Assembly (NCBI GenBank): GCA_030704615.1
Contig: CM060731.1
Location: 71,342,756-71,406,755 of the forward strand
Length of the DNA stretch: 64,000 bases
Direction: 5' to 3'
From: Takakia lepidozioides
Lineage: Eukaryota > Streptophyta > Takakiopsida > Takakiales > Takakiaceae
A program made the position numbers and the translations under genes. The notes below the pieces were generated by a model. That model had not been told where the DNA came from. It did not search any database and saw nothing but the letters and a program-made list of their open reading frames with translations. Positions 23,709 to 34,329 of this stretch are shown one piece after another; positions within the stretch are counted from its first letter, which is position 1; each line of letters opens with the position of its first letter.

Positions 23709-25930
23709 TTGTTCTAATTTCGCTTGCTTCTCTCGGAGCTCTCCCTGATCTCCCAAACTTCTCTCTGTTCCTCGCCTTGGAATTCTCAATCTTCTTACTG
23801 AAAATATCTACGGGTTCAAAATTCAACCTATTTTTTCAGCCAGAAACTATGGAAAAAAACACCTATCTTTTGACCAAAAATAAAGACTCTGCAATACCCA
23901 TCAACACTCCATTCACAGAAGCCCAAAAGAGGAGATCACCACGCATCCACAAACTCCGGGCACCGCACAAACAGCGCTACCAAAATCACCACTGAGACTG
24001 CGCAACAGAACCCCCAGAACTTCTATGCAACCCAGCAGGCCTTGCTCAGCACTCCACTCATACTACACTCTAACCGAAATGTCTAACGTGCCACACTGGG
24101 CACAAAGTCCCATCTCTCTCCAATCATTCGATCGTGACATATCTTCCTCTCTCCTCTCACTCTCCCGCATTCCATTATTTGTAAGCTTTTCTCCAACTAC
24201 CCAACACCTTTCGTCTCTCCTTCTCAGAGATGGCAGTGAGGGACCGACGAGCCGAGTGGCAAGCCAAGACATGGGTTCAGAGCAAGTTCCGTCGTGGCAA
24301 CTCAGATCGGTTGTGGGTCCCAAGCCTCCCCGCTGATTCTTGGCCATCTACATTATAGGGGTGGTTACATTGTAAGGATGGGGGCGGTGGTGCCTACTAG
24401 TTATGTGAGTCAGGCTTGCGCTCTCGTGTGTATCTGCCACTGTGTGTAGGCCTACACATCTGATTGATCTGCCACACTCACTCATGCACGTCTGTGTTCC
24501 ATGTTACTGCACAACCTCAGCCTGTGACCTGTACCCAAACATTCACTCCTCTTCTCTTTTTGGGTTATCTGAGTCCAACCCAATCGTTGATGCAATATGT
24601 ACTTTGGACTCATCTATGTACCCCAATTCATTTGGGGAGTTTGGGAAGGTCAGAAAAACCAGACACTGTGGGAACAGCCAATCGCGTGGGACCGCGGGAG
24701 GCTTGGAGAGGAAGGAAGTCGGTCGATGGGAGGTAGACACATGTAGAGCAATTTCATTAAAGAGGGATTCTTTTGAAGGTCCCCAAAATTGGAGGGTCGG
24801 ACGAATGGGGTGGCGCGAAAAAGGGGTGTAGGTAGGGGTAATTTGTCTTGTGAGGTGTCAAGTAAAGGGAGAAAGAATGAACGAGACTAGATGCTAATGA
24901 CTGTAGGTTCCCTAATACACTGGAAGTGTTTATCCCAGTAGAAGCACCTGATATTTCAGTGAATGGTGACTCATAGGCCTGATCAGATCCATGTATATAT
25001 AGATATAAGATGCCAACCGGAGTTAGCGTAAATAAGAGCCTCTTTCTTTTTCTGGAGTGGGCAGCCACACATAGGGTAGTCGGAATATACCTCATGTAGT
25101 CTTGGGCCCATCAGTGAGCCATCAAGCTTTCTTTCATCCAAAAGGCCTTAATTTCATCCATTGCCCTGTAACTGCTGCTTTTCAGGCGCATATGAAAACT
25201 ACCGACCAGGCATTGCAGGTCCCCCCACAAACAAGACAAAACTCCCCACCAATAGATTCCATGTTGAAGTTTAGGCTCTGGCTAACACAACTAACCCAAT
25301 TCTTTATACTTCGCAGCAGTCGGTAGTGGACCCCAAAAACATCAAGACCAGTGTAACAGACAGTGCAAGTTCTAGCGACGACCGAAGGTCGAGAGCTAGT
25401 TTAGCGTAGAGCAAGAATAGGGTACCATAGTGCCACGTCATCGTCGCCACGTTTCGTCGCCACGTTTCGTACGTCGTCAATTTCCTTCTATCTGCCCGGA
25501 TTGCCCGAAAAATCCGAAAATAACTTCTTGAACGGTACTTCGTCGAGACTGACCCTTTTCCTCCCTGCTTCTGTTTGATGTTCAAAGGAGAGAGAGAGAG
25601 AGCGCAATGGCTACATAGGTTGAGAAGGCCTGGCATTTAGAAAAGGATAAGCTAGGTTTGGCTTGCCGAGGCGATCTATAATATACAGCCATGAAGTGTC
25701 AAGAAGGGTTAGAAAGAGCTCGACTATGCGGAGGGCATTTCTTTAAACGGCGCATCCAGGAGAGCGTTCTCCAGAGGAAAAAAGGTGAGCATATTTATCC
25801 TTCACAATGGTGGGACAACCTACATAGCAAGGTGTGGGCTTTCTTCTTACATGATGTAAAGAAGGTTTTCTGTTCTGCAAAAGTGGCTGTCCCTGTCTGT
25901 ATCATAGGTTGTTGTTCCTAAACAGGCCAT
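23709..25930. other. Isomerase promoter side; no gene recognised
   Basis: Open frames on both strands have no recognisable domain. A 13-bp direct repeat (TCGTCGCCACGTT, twice in tandem at 25441-25466) and a GA run near 25590-25605 are the only visible structures. Confidence 0.45.
25441..25466. repeat. Two tandem copies of a 13-bp unit with ACGT core
   Basis: TCGTCGCCACGTT occurs twice in direct succession and is followed by TCGTACGTCG. ACGT cores are bZIP/bHLH target-like, but no gene start is known beside it. Confidence 0.6.
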
Positions 25931-26136
25931 GAAATTGCATTGCGCAAGGGTTTTTCTTGGTGTTTACAAGGTACTTGGGAGGGTCTTCTTGGTTTTGGGA
26001 GGCCGTCTTGAAACTATGGCTGCTCAGCAGCTCCGTGGTGGTTCTCACAGACCCACCCAAGATCATCGGACTACACACCTAAACAGCGCACACTAGAGGT
26101 TATTTGGATTCGGGGTTGGTTGAATCCTCCATCGTA

Positions 26137-26187
26137 TCACCTTTATATGTGTTCTCTCTGCATGCAGCCACTCTGGCCTACTGAATG
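26137..26187 (+). pseudogene. PPR gene fragment cut by a LINE fragment
   Basis: TATCACCTTTATATGTGTTC and the following CTCTGCATGCAGCCAC...CTACTGAATGAAG repeat 27875-27934 almost exactly. At 26188 the PPR match stops and LINE sequence (reverse orientation) begins. So a second partial copy of the PPR C-terminal motif region stands upstream of the main relic. Confidence 0.7.
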
Positions 26188-26378
26188 AAGGAAATCAAGA
26201 TCCTGGCAACAGACATGGCTTTGAACCCCACAGCCTCCAGGTCAAAATTATCCAGCAGGGTCAAGACTTGCATTCAGAATCAGATCCCTGAAAACCGCTT
26301 CTTCCGCCAGGACTTAACCTGTTTGACAGGGCAATCCTGCTTCCAAGATAGAGTCGATTAACTTAGGGTATGTCCATG
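26188..26378 (-). mobile_element. Second fragment of the same LINE, reverse strand
   Basis: The reverse complement matches 6228-6405 closely (CTAAGTTAATCGACTCTAT, CCCTGTCAAACAGG, AAGTCCTGGC, GTCTTGACCCTGCTGGATAA, GCCATGTCTGTTGCC) with small gaps. It is only about 190 bp and lies between two PPR segments. Confidence 0.75.
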
Positions 26379-26384
26379 ATGGGG

Positions 26385-28618
26385 TGGAGACTTTGGAGAC
26401 CTAGGAGCAAATGATGGGGGAAGGGGTGAAGCCCAACCACATCACGTTCATTTGCGTCTGCAATGCGTGTGCAAGTCTGGCAGCCCTGAAAAAAGGGCAA
26501 AGGGACCCATGGCGACATCGTCAAATTTGGAATTGTACCAGATGTCATTCGGAACAATGCCCTGGTGGACATGTATGCCAAATGTGGGTGCATTAAGGAT
26601 GCGAAGGGAGTTAATTTCAGCATTATGGCTGAACGAGATGTGGTGTCGTGGAACGCAATGCTTGCAGGGGCGCGGGATGGAGGCTTTGGAGCTCTATTCC
26701 AGAGTTTGTTGAGCCTGTCACAGGCTGTCATTGTCCGCTGCTAGCAGGAAGGCAAGGATGTATGCATGATTTGTGCAGAGGCATGGATAGTTGAAGGAGC
26801 AGGGATAGAGTGTGGGTCCAGATTCATCCAAGGGGACCGGACTTCAAGCTCCAGATTACCTATGATTAAATCTGGAATTGTACCAGATGTCATTCTAAAC
26901 ACTGCCCAACGCGATGCTTGCAGGGTATGCACAGCAGGGGCGCGGGATGGAGGCTTTGGAGACCTATGAGCAAATGATGTGTGAAGGGGTGAAGCCCGAC
27001 CACATCACGTCTGTGTGTGTTTGCAGTGTGTGTGCAAGCCTGGCAGCTCTGGAATAGGGCAAAGAGGTCCATGGTTGCATCGTCAAAGTTGGAATTGTAC
27101 CAGATGTCATCCTGAACACTACCCTGGTGGACATGTATGCCAAATGTGGGAGCGTTGAGGATGTGGAGGGAGTTTTCCACAGTATGGCTGAACGAGTTTC
27201 GGTGTCGTGGAACGCCATGCTTGCACGGTATGCACAACAGGGGCGCGTGATGGAGGCCTTGGAGACCTATGAGCAAATGATGTGCGAAGGGGTGAAGCCC
27301 AACCACATCACGTTTGTGTGCGTTTGCAATGTGTGTGCAAGCCTGGCAGCCCTGGAAAAGGGCAAAGAGGTGCATGGTTGCATTGCCAAAGCTGGAATTG
27401 TACCAGATGTGATTCTGAACAATACCCTCGTAGACATGTATACCAAATGTGGGGGCATTGAGGATGTGGAGGGAGTGTTCAACAATATGCCTGAACGAGA
27501 TTTGGTGTCATGGAACGCCATGCTTGTAGGATATGCACAACAGGGGTGCAGGATGGAGGCCTGAGGGAAGGGGTGAAGCCCGACCACATCACGTTTGTGT
27601 GCGTTTGCAATGCGTGTGCAAGCCTGGCAGCCCTGGAAAAGGGCAAAGAGGTGCATGGTGACATCTTGTACCAAATGTCATTCTGGACATTGCCCTGGTT
27701 CACTTGTATGCGAAATGTGAGTGCAATGAGGATGCAAAGGGAGTATTTGACAATATGGCTGAATGAAATGTGGTGACGTGGAATGCGATGATCGCAGGAT
27801 ATGCCCAGCATGGTTGTCATAGGGAGGTCCTGCAACTATTTGAACGACTGCAAAAGAAAGGCTTGAAGCCGGACAGTATCACCTTTATATGTGTTCTCTC
27901 TGCATGCAGCCACACTGACCTACTGAATGAAGGAAGATGCTACTTCGATTCCCTGAGTCAAGATCATTGTATCAATCTGACAGTAAAGCACTTTGGCTGC
28001 ATGGTGGACCTTCTTGGACGTGCGGGACAACTGGATGAGGCAGTGGACTTGATTAATAAAATGCCAATCAATCCAGATGTTGTGGTGTGGAAGGCCTTGC
28101 TTGGTGTCTGCAGAATCCATGGCAATGCGGAGATGGCTGAATGTGTGGCAACATCTATCTTCAAGTGGGATGAATAGGATGCCGCGACTTATGTGTTGCT
28201 ATATCAAACATCTATGTTGCAGCTGGCAGGTGGGATGATACTGCAAAGGTGAGAAGAATGATGAAGGTCAGAGGGGTTAGAAAGGAACTAGATGACAAGT
28301 TGCATCCCAGAATTAAGGAAATCCATGCTGAGCTGAGAAGATTGTTTGGGCAGATGAAGGAGGCGGGGTATGTGCCTGACACACGCTTTTTATTGCATGA
28401 TGTGGAGAAAAGGAATTTTCTCTTTGCCACCACAGTGAGAAGCTGGCCATTGGTTTTGGGCTGATCAGCACGACTCATCAAGAATCTTCGAGTGTGTGGA
28501 GACTCCCACACCTCCACCAAATTCATCTCAAAGATTGTTGGCCGAGCAATTGTTGTATGGGACGCTAACTACTTTCCACCACTTTGAAGATGGGATTTGT
28601 TCTTGTGGTGATTACTAG
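26385..28618 (+). pseudogene. PPR-DYW gene relic (organellar RNA-editing factor family)
   Basis: Repeated motifs such as VKPNHITFVCVCNACASLAAL, KGKEVHG, VPDVILNNTLVDMY, KCG, DVEGVF and SWNAMLARYAQQG are PLS-class PPR triplets. Intact stretches are 27127-27564 and 27770-28177; stops and frameshifts separate the rest (for example TAG near 26403 and loss of frame near 27565 and 27665). After the E motifs comes a DYW deaminase-like tail ([27 protein letters not shown]). Two features argue against function: the zinc motif CxxCH reads CGDSH (Ser codon at 28504-28506), and the final DYW is cut to DY by TAG at 28616-28618. PPR-DYW proteins bind organelle transcripts and deaminate cytidines. Plant copies are commonly intronless, as here. 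Confidence 0.85.
26655..27560 (+). repeat. Tandem 300-bp repeats within the PPR relic
   Basis: The sequence around GGCGCGGGATGGAGGC...GAGACCTATGAGCAAATGATG recurs near 26670 (broken), 26940, 27240 and 27545, spaced by about 300 bp. The units are very similar at DNA level, which points to recent unequal exchange of one PLS triplet rather than old protein repeats. The copy at 26670-26880 is interrupted by unrelated sequence. Confidence 0.75.
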
Positions 28619-29316
28619 TGAAAGGATGTTTTCTTGGAAAGATGTTAGTGTCTTGCTTCATTCATTGATCTGTGTAGCTACTCAGACCATCCACCATTTC
28701 CTGATAGTGGGGTCTACCCGGCATAAGTAGGAAGTCAGCCCACAATTGCACTTGACTGAAGGGGTGATTTTTGACTGATTCTGGTGACAGTGGATGGAAA
28801 TCAGAGTGTTGTCCTAATTCTGGGTTTGGGTGGTGGAGCTTCTCCAAAGCTTGAAGATGGAAGTGAATACGAATTTTAATGAGCTTGATGAGAGAGGCAG
28901 CACTGTGCACAAGTTTGTTCAGCATCTTAAATTTGGACATGTTTGTTTGTTTCTCATGGTGTGGCTTTGGATGGAGCCCTTGATGAACTTACATGAATAT
29001 TGTCAAAAGCTAGCCTTAACCACCAAGATCCAATCCCATGGTGGCTGCTTGAAAGTTCATATAGTGAATGTAAGGGTATTTGGGTATGTTGTTATTGATT
29101 GATGCAGCTTGTGAAAATTGAACATTGAAATGCAGATCCGCCATTTTTATTCCAGAAAAAACAAAACACGGGATCTCTGCATGTAACACCGTGGGGATGA
29201 CCAACCCCTTTTTTTTATGAAAAATTGAACGCAGTTCTCAGAATTCGTCGCTAATAGTGCGGAGCAACTCGAAGCCCTAGTGTACGTGTCTGTAGTAACT
29301 CTATCTGGTTTTGCAT
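28619..29316. other. No gene recognised
   Basis: The open frame 28830-29102 (plus) has no recognisable domain. Nothing else is supported. Confidence 0.4.
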
Positions 29317-29472
29317 GTAGCCCAGTGGTAATGGGCACATACCACGTTGGATGTGTTTGTGGGTTCAAACCACGGTCTGGTGTGTCATGAAAGTATCCAC
29401 CTTTCAGCTGGAAGACATTAGCCCTTGTGGTGAAGAGACACCATAATTTAAGCTCTCTTTAGGAGGTGTCTA
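29317..29472 (+). mobile_element. tRNA-derived SINE, short type, copy 3
   Basis: The head TGTAGCCCAGTGGTAATGGG fits a tRNA A box (TAGCCCAGTGG) and GTGGGTTCAAACCACG a B box about 35 bp further. The tail TTAGCCCTTGTGGTGAAGAG, then ACACCATAATTTAAGC and a short hairpin, is shared with copies 1 and 4. The element is flanked by T-rich DNA. Confidence 0.75.
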
Positions 29473-30042
29473 CATTTATTTTGTTTGGGTTTTAGTCCCT
29501 GGGGATGAAGAGAGAAGTTCCTTGGGGAGGCATCATCCTTTTTTCTTTTGATTTTTTTGGTTTATTTTTCTAGAATTTACTGCTCTCTCTGCACTCTGTT
29601 GAGTCCCAGGCCGTCTCTCCTCTTTGTCCCTGTCTCTTCATTTCTTCCTCACCTCCATCTTCGCCCTCACATCTTTGTTTTTTGGTTTGTAGGGTCAGTT
29701 GATGAGCCACCCTGTCTTCTAGAATTCCGTTGTAGGTACAAATGCAGATATTTGTTTTTGTTGGTCCTTCCCCCAGACAAAGACTATGCAATGGTTTCTT
29801 GCGCTTGTCGGGGACCAGCTTTTTGCGGGACCAATGTTGCTGGATGATTGTTTTTGGATGGAATACATCGATTTCGGCGTTGGATGAAATATATTTGCAT
29901 GGTAGAGTTTGTTGTTTTTCGTGTCAAGTTTAAGCAAAAAGTATAGGTTGTAGCAATGGGTCAGTGACACCAATACATGAGCATTTTATAGAATGAATAA
30001 CATGTAGGTAGCAATCACATAAGTAATCTTTGCATTCTTTGC
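29473..30042. other. No gene recognised
   Basis: T-rich intergenic DNA between SINE copies 3 and 4. Open frames are short and unconvincing. Confidence 0.4.
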
Positions 30043-30222
30043 ATATATATATATATATATATGACGCCTCCCGAAGGAAGCGTAAATTATGGACTTGTCT
30101 ATTGACCCCGAAGGGCTACTGCCTTCCGGCAGAAAGGTGGACACATTTGTGACACCAATCGGTGGAGTGAACCCACAACCTCTTCCGAGGTGGTATGTGC
30201 CCATTACTGATGGGCTACAACT
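30043..30222 (-). mobile_element. tRNA-derived SINE, short type, copy 4, with (AT)n tail
   Basis: On the minus strand it reads GTAGCCCATCAGTAATGGGC (A-box region), GTTGTGGGTTCACTCC (B box), GAAGGCAGTAGCCCTTCGG, CCATAATTTACGC, then a CTTCC-TTCG-GGAGG hairpin, and ends in an AT repeat (30043-30062). Head and tail match copy 3 closely. The AT run probably arose from the 3' tail. Confidence 0.8.
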
Positions 30223-31788
30223 TGGTTGTCTTTGCATGCAAATAGAGTATGGAACACTAACTGGACGGATTCAAGGCTATTATAGACTCAAACTGTACTA
30301 TTGACTGACAACATTATTTGGAACGGGAACCTCACTTTGAGATGATGAACTTGAAGGGCAGCGCTTGCATATAGCATACATATTTTTATTTTGATGGAGT
30401 TTACTGAAAAAAAATTGAAATATATGAATATTTGGCAATGTAAGGAATGGAAGTTTGTCTACTTATTTTCAGACAAAAGATAGTTTAAAATTTTTTCACA
30501 ACCTGAATGGGAATAGCATGTCTAATCAACAAAATTAGAAAATAGAACCTCTTCAATAGAAAACTAATCGGACCGGAGCCGAAACAGTGTCCTTAGAAAT
30601 AATGTATCAGTAACTGGCACTCCTGTAGACACTTGGGTTCATGGCTGATAGAGCGCGGGCCAATTTCAATATTGCAGTACCTCGTGCTTTTGAATATGGG
30701 GATCCAACAATTACAATGGCAGATCGGTAGTGCACATGTCTTTTCCATCATAGTCAATCTCTTGAGAAGTACGCGAAAATGTGTATAAGACATGATCTTC
30801 AAGTAGAACACATGCGGCTTTGCTTGCTGTATAATAATGCAACAACAATGGATGAAGCTGATACAAGGTACCAAACAATCCGAGCGTGGTGGCTTTCATC
30901 CAGGGCTACAAGTGAGGATGTTCTGAAAGAGACGTTGGATGATTGGATGGTCTTCTAGCATTTTTGGTGTAGGCAATGGGGAGCTTTCATGACAACAGTA
31001 AGTCCTCTTCATGACATTGGAATATTCCAATCTTCGCAAGCTTTTGTTTCTGTTCGTTAAGTAATTTGTGCCGCATTTCTTTTCACATTTGTGTCGCATG
31101 CAACGTCCTCAAGGGACATGACATCCTACAACGCAGGTTCTTTAAAAAATGCACAACCTAACACTAGTCAAGACATTAGTGCATATATTACTATCAGATA
31201 TTGCATCCTTGAAAATGGGTTTTTTCTCTCTTGCATGCATACACTCGTAAAGATTTTCAAAAAATCCTTTGTATTTTGGGTGCCAGCCTTATTTCTTGGA
31301 AATACGCCACGTCATGCGAGTGGCTTACAAAGCACCTGGCGCCAATGGCTTATACACATAAGGCAAGGTGCTTACGAAATGCAGTCCAGTTACGATTCAC
31401 CATCTTTCCAGATATCGTTAAAAAAAAACAGTTTAGTCCCCAACATTATTGCCCATGCCAGAATGTTAATAGTTCCATGTTACCCTGCCTGTCTGCTAGT
31501 TAGGAAGTGCGTCCCAGGATTGTCTTGGTGGCAGCTTCTTGTTTCTATTGTCATCACTGTCTGGTTGCTCTTGTGGTTCGAGAGTGGGCCGCCATTCGGC
31601 AATAGGTTTATGTTTCTAATAGTACACCAATTGTTGCTCTCGTCTTCAAGATAATTGGATTCCTTAGCGTTGAAATCGGCAACTCCACTAACTCTGTACA
31701 TATCTCACAGTCTTCAGTTGCACTAAAATTTTAGGAACCACAATCTTTTGACACACTTCAAAGTTTGGAGGAAAATTCTCATCCCATG
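30223..31788. other. No gene recognised
   Basis: The longest frame (31091-31654, plus, 187 codons) has no recognisable domain and overlaps a minus-strand frame of equal quality. It may be decayed flank of the recombinase relic next to it. Confidence 0.35.
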
Positions 31789-32280
31789 CTAAGTTTTTGT
31801 AATAGGTATCTTCAAATCACTAAGCAGCTTCGCACCACCTATATGATCAATAATGTTGACGATTGTAATTAGACAATTCAAAATATTCTCAAAAGTATGT
31901 CCATTGTGAGAAACATTCGAAATTGAACCAAAACCAAATGAAGACATCAACCTCATCAAGCGCTCATTATACCTCTTGATCTCATCTTCTAAGGCCTTTT
32001 GACCATGATCACTATCCCAAAAACTATCGTCATTGATGTAAGTACCCACTTCATGTTGCTTTTTTCCTCGTAACAACAGTCTACACTCCAGTTTCTGATC
32101 ATGAACTTGCGTACAATCTTCAATGGCACTGTAAACAAAACGAGCTTCAGAGTTCTGAATTTCTTGAAACAACTTTGATTTCCTGAAGAGCTTTTTCAAA
32201 TCGGAGTGTTCTGCCATCCCGAAGTTCCCCCGACAATAACTCTTTCCATTGCACGATTCCGGATCTGCTTTTGACTTCAA
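31789..32280 (-). CDS. Unidentified ORF beside the tyrosine-recombinase relic
   Basis: 163 codons from ATG 32280. The chain is hydrophilic in its first 110 residues (HSDLKKLFRKSKLF, EDEIKRYNERLM) and ends in a more hydrophobic part (ENILNCLITIVNIIDHIGG). I recognise no family. It follows the recombinase relic on the same strand by about 90 bp, so it may be the C-terminal part of the same element protein or a second element gene. Confidence 0.35.
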   Translation of the reverse strand: MKSKADPESCNGKSYCRGNFGMAEHSDLKKLFRKSKLFQEIQNSEARFVYSAIEDCTQVHDQKLECRLLLRGKKQHEVGTYINDDSFWDSDHGQKALEDEIKRYNERLMRLMSSFGFGSISNVSHNGHTFENILNCLITIVNIIDHIGGAKLLSDLKIPITKT

Positions 32281-32368
32281 TTAGACCTATGTTAGGAAAG
32301 AAAAATAAGTGTGAGCAAAATTACAAACTATGATCGAGCAACATAAATCAGTATAAGTTCAATAAAAA

Positions 32369-32750
32369 TTACTCGTACTTCATGGAGGATTTAACACCGC
32401 GATGCCCCGATAATGTCATTCCAAACTCAATAGGCACGCATGCGTCCTCCATTCTGGTTACACCACTATTCACACCGGTTTTATTCGTTATATATTTGTC
32501 AGCTAGCTCAGGGATATCTGTGGTCAAAATACAAGTAATGTTGCGAAGGGTATAAACTCCCACATGTGACTTCAAAAACCATGCAGCATCCGACAAATTC
32601 CACTTGGTACGTGGAGTGAGGAAGGGGATGAGGACCCGGTTTTTTGCAAGTCCAACTGGGACGCTTTGACATAAGCACCTTATATGTGTTAATGACATCG
32701 GTCACTTGACAATCAACAAACTGTTGTTTTGTAGACGTAGTATCAGCCAT
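32369..32750 (-). pseudogene. Degenerate Crypton-type tyrosine recombinase (C-terminal part)
   Basis: Two overlapping frames carry parts of one protein. From ATG 32750 the first frame reads VTDVINTYKVLMSKRP. After a frameshift near 32660-32640 the second reads LTPRTKWNLSDAAWFLKSHV, GVYTLRNIT, then DKYITNKTGVNSGVTRM, then VPIEFGMTLSGHRGVKS and MKYE. This is the order of the tyrosine-recombinase C-terminus of Crypton elements and their domesticated relatives: a WF(x)KxxVG segment, a TNHSxRATG-like box, (S/T)GHR, and a tyrosine (MKYE). The HxxR box is changed to KTGV, so the catalytic His and Arg are lost. Enzymes of this family cut and rejoin DNA through a 3'-phosphotyrosine. The family call rests on motif order only. 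Confidence 0.55.
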
Positions 32751-32952
32751 TTTATGACTTCATGACTATTGACAAGTGAAAAAAACCCTGTTAGTTGTGA
32801 CATTGCAGTCGTAAACACCATAGAGTCATAAGCGTCAGTCGTGGTGCTAACTGTTGACGTGGCACCTGAGATGCCTCGTCATAGTCCTAGTCATGAGTGC
32901 AATCTGTAACTCCAGCAGTCCATGTGAGCTTGATGTGGCTCTCTAAAAATAT

Positions 32953-33050
32953 GATTATAAAAAATTTGAAATTTGAAATTCAAATTCAAATTCAAATTCA
33001 AATTTGGAATTTTGGTGATTCAAATTTTGAAATTTGAAATTCAAAATTTG
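32953..33050. repeat. AT-rich foldback of AAATTTGAA / TTCAAATTT units
   Basis: Repeats of TTTGAAATT on one side and AATTCAAATT on the other alternate over about 100 bp and can fold back on themselves several ways. It stands about 200 bp upstream of the recombinase relic. Confidence 0.7.
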
Positions 33051-33799
33051 CATTGACCGTTGACCCCATACCATCCCAGATGTAACCACGGGGGGGGAGT
33101 GTCGCTATATGTATTTTTTCCATATCACGTGCGTACAAAGGTTTATTTATACTAGTAAATTAACACCCTATTTTCTTTATAATTTCTTTTTACAACAATT
33201 AATTAGATCTTATTTTAAATTGTCTTTTTAAATAATTGCAAAATTTCAAAGCATGTACACAAACAAGTACATTCCATATACCATAAGTCAAATGCCAGAC
33301 CCAAGAAAAAGTTTAATTTTCATTAGCCACGAACTCATTCAAAGCCGCAGTATCACTTGGATCTAAAGAGTACATGTTTTGAGATGGTTCAAATGCCATA
33401 GTCACTGTTGAGATTATGGTATCAACATCAATCCACTGTGTATCACTGGAATCATATTTGAACTCCAGGTGGCCTCTATCTGATTTCATCCTAGATTAGA
33501 GTTGGATGAAATATGACAAACTTCACAAGGATGGATACATTATACTGTGAATAAAAACCTTTATTACATTAACTTTTAAAGTAAAACTATGGATTTTTTA
33601 TGACCCTTCTTTTAAAAAAACTAGGTGAAAAGATATTGCCCTACCATATTTTCTAAGTAAATTTTTTCTAAATTTTACCTCAAAAAAATAAATCACACCA
33701 TATATTTGTTCTCACGTGGTTTTGAAAATACGGGTAATGACCCCCCAAGGACGTTACTAGACTATACACTAACCAACACACTTATTACATATATATATT
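33051..33799. other. AT-rich DNA, no gene recognised
   Basis: It lies between the AT foldback and the truncated left end of gypsy copy A. A run of Gs at 33091-33099 and many stops in all frames are present. No retroelement sequence is visible left of about 33800. Confidence 0.45.
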
Positions 33800-34123
33800 T
33801 GATGCTGACCCTGAGTGGGGTCTGGAGAAAGGAGTGATAAAGATTTATCAGGTGGCCTGTAGAGGAAGAGCACGTTGGTTACCAACATTGGTTTATGTGA
33901 TAGCATTGCTATCCATTAAGCGAGTAGAGTTTGAAGGCTGGGAGGAAAGAAAGGTGAATGTTTATACTCATATGCATGAAGAGCTTGTACTGGTAAAGAA
34001 TTGGATTCCAAAGGATATTTTGTGGATCAAACTCACACCAAGAACAGCTTTTCAGACTTGTTTGCCATATGGTTATATGGTAATGGAGACTTCAAGTATA
34101 GCCAAAGGGTGCATTGAAGCTTG
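33800..34123 (+). pseudogene. Leader ORF upstream of gag (copy A, start missing)
   Basis: The frame reads EKGVIKIYQVACRGRARWLP and LVYVIALLSIKRVEFEGWEE, as in copy C at 62271-62600. Here Gln stands where C has a stop. A one-base gain near 34106 changes the last residues to GCIEA. The function is unknown; extra ORFs before gag are known in Ogre/Tat-type plant elements. Confidence 0.6.
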
Positions 34124-34329
34124 AAAGAAACCCAGGCATATACGAGAGATATTATAGAAGAGAGTTTTGGTTATTGCCACATTAAAAAGAAATGAAAGAC
34201 ATGGGACATGAGTGATGAAAGAGAAGCTAGACGCCAGAGATATTCAGCAAAAAGAGAAAGCTATCTGAAAGCTAATTATCCATATCTTTGGGAGAGAGGA
34301 ATAGACATAGGGGAATCATCTGGACCTCT

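Noticed and set aside
23709-23789. N-terminal extension of the isomerase (from TTG at 23789)
   Set aside because: No ATG in the extension, and the ATG at 23708 gives the family's usual length and start.
31091-31654. 187-codon plus-strand frame
   Set aside because: No recognisable domain, ATG context and composition are random-like, and it overlaps minus-strand frames.
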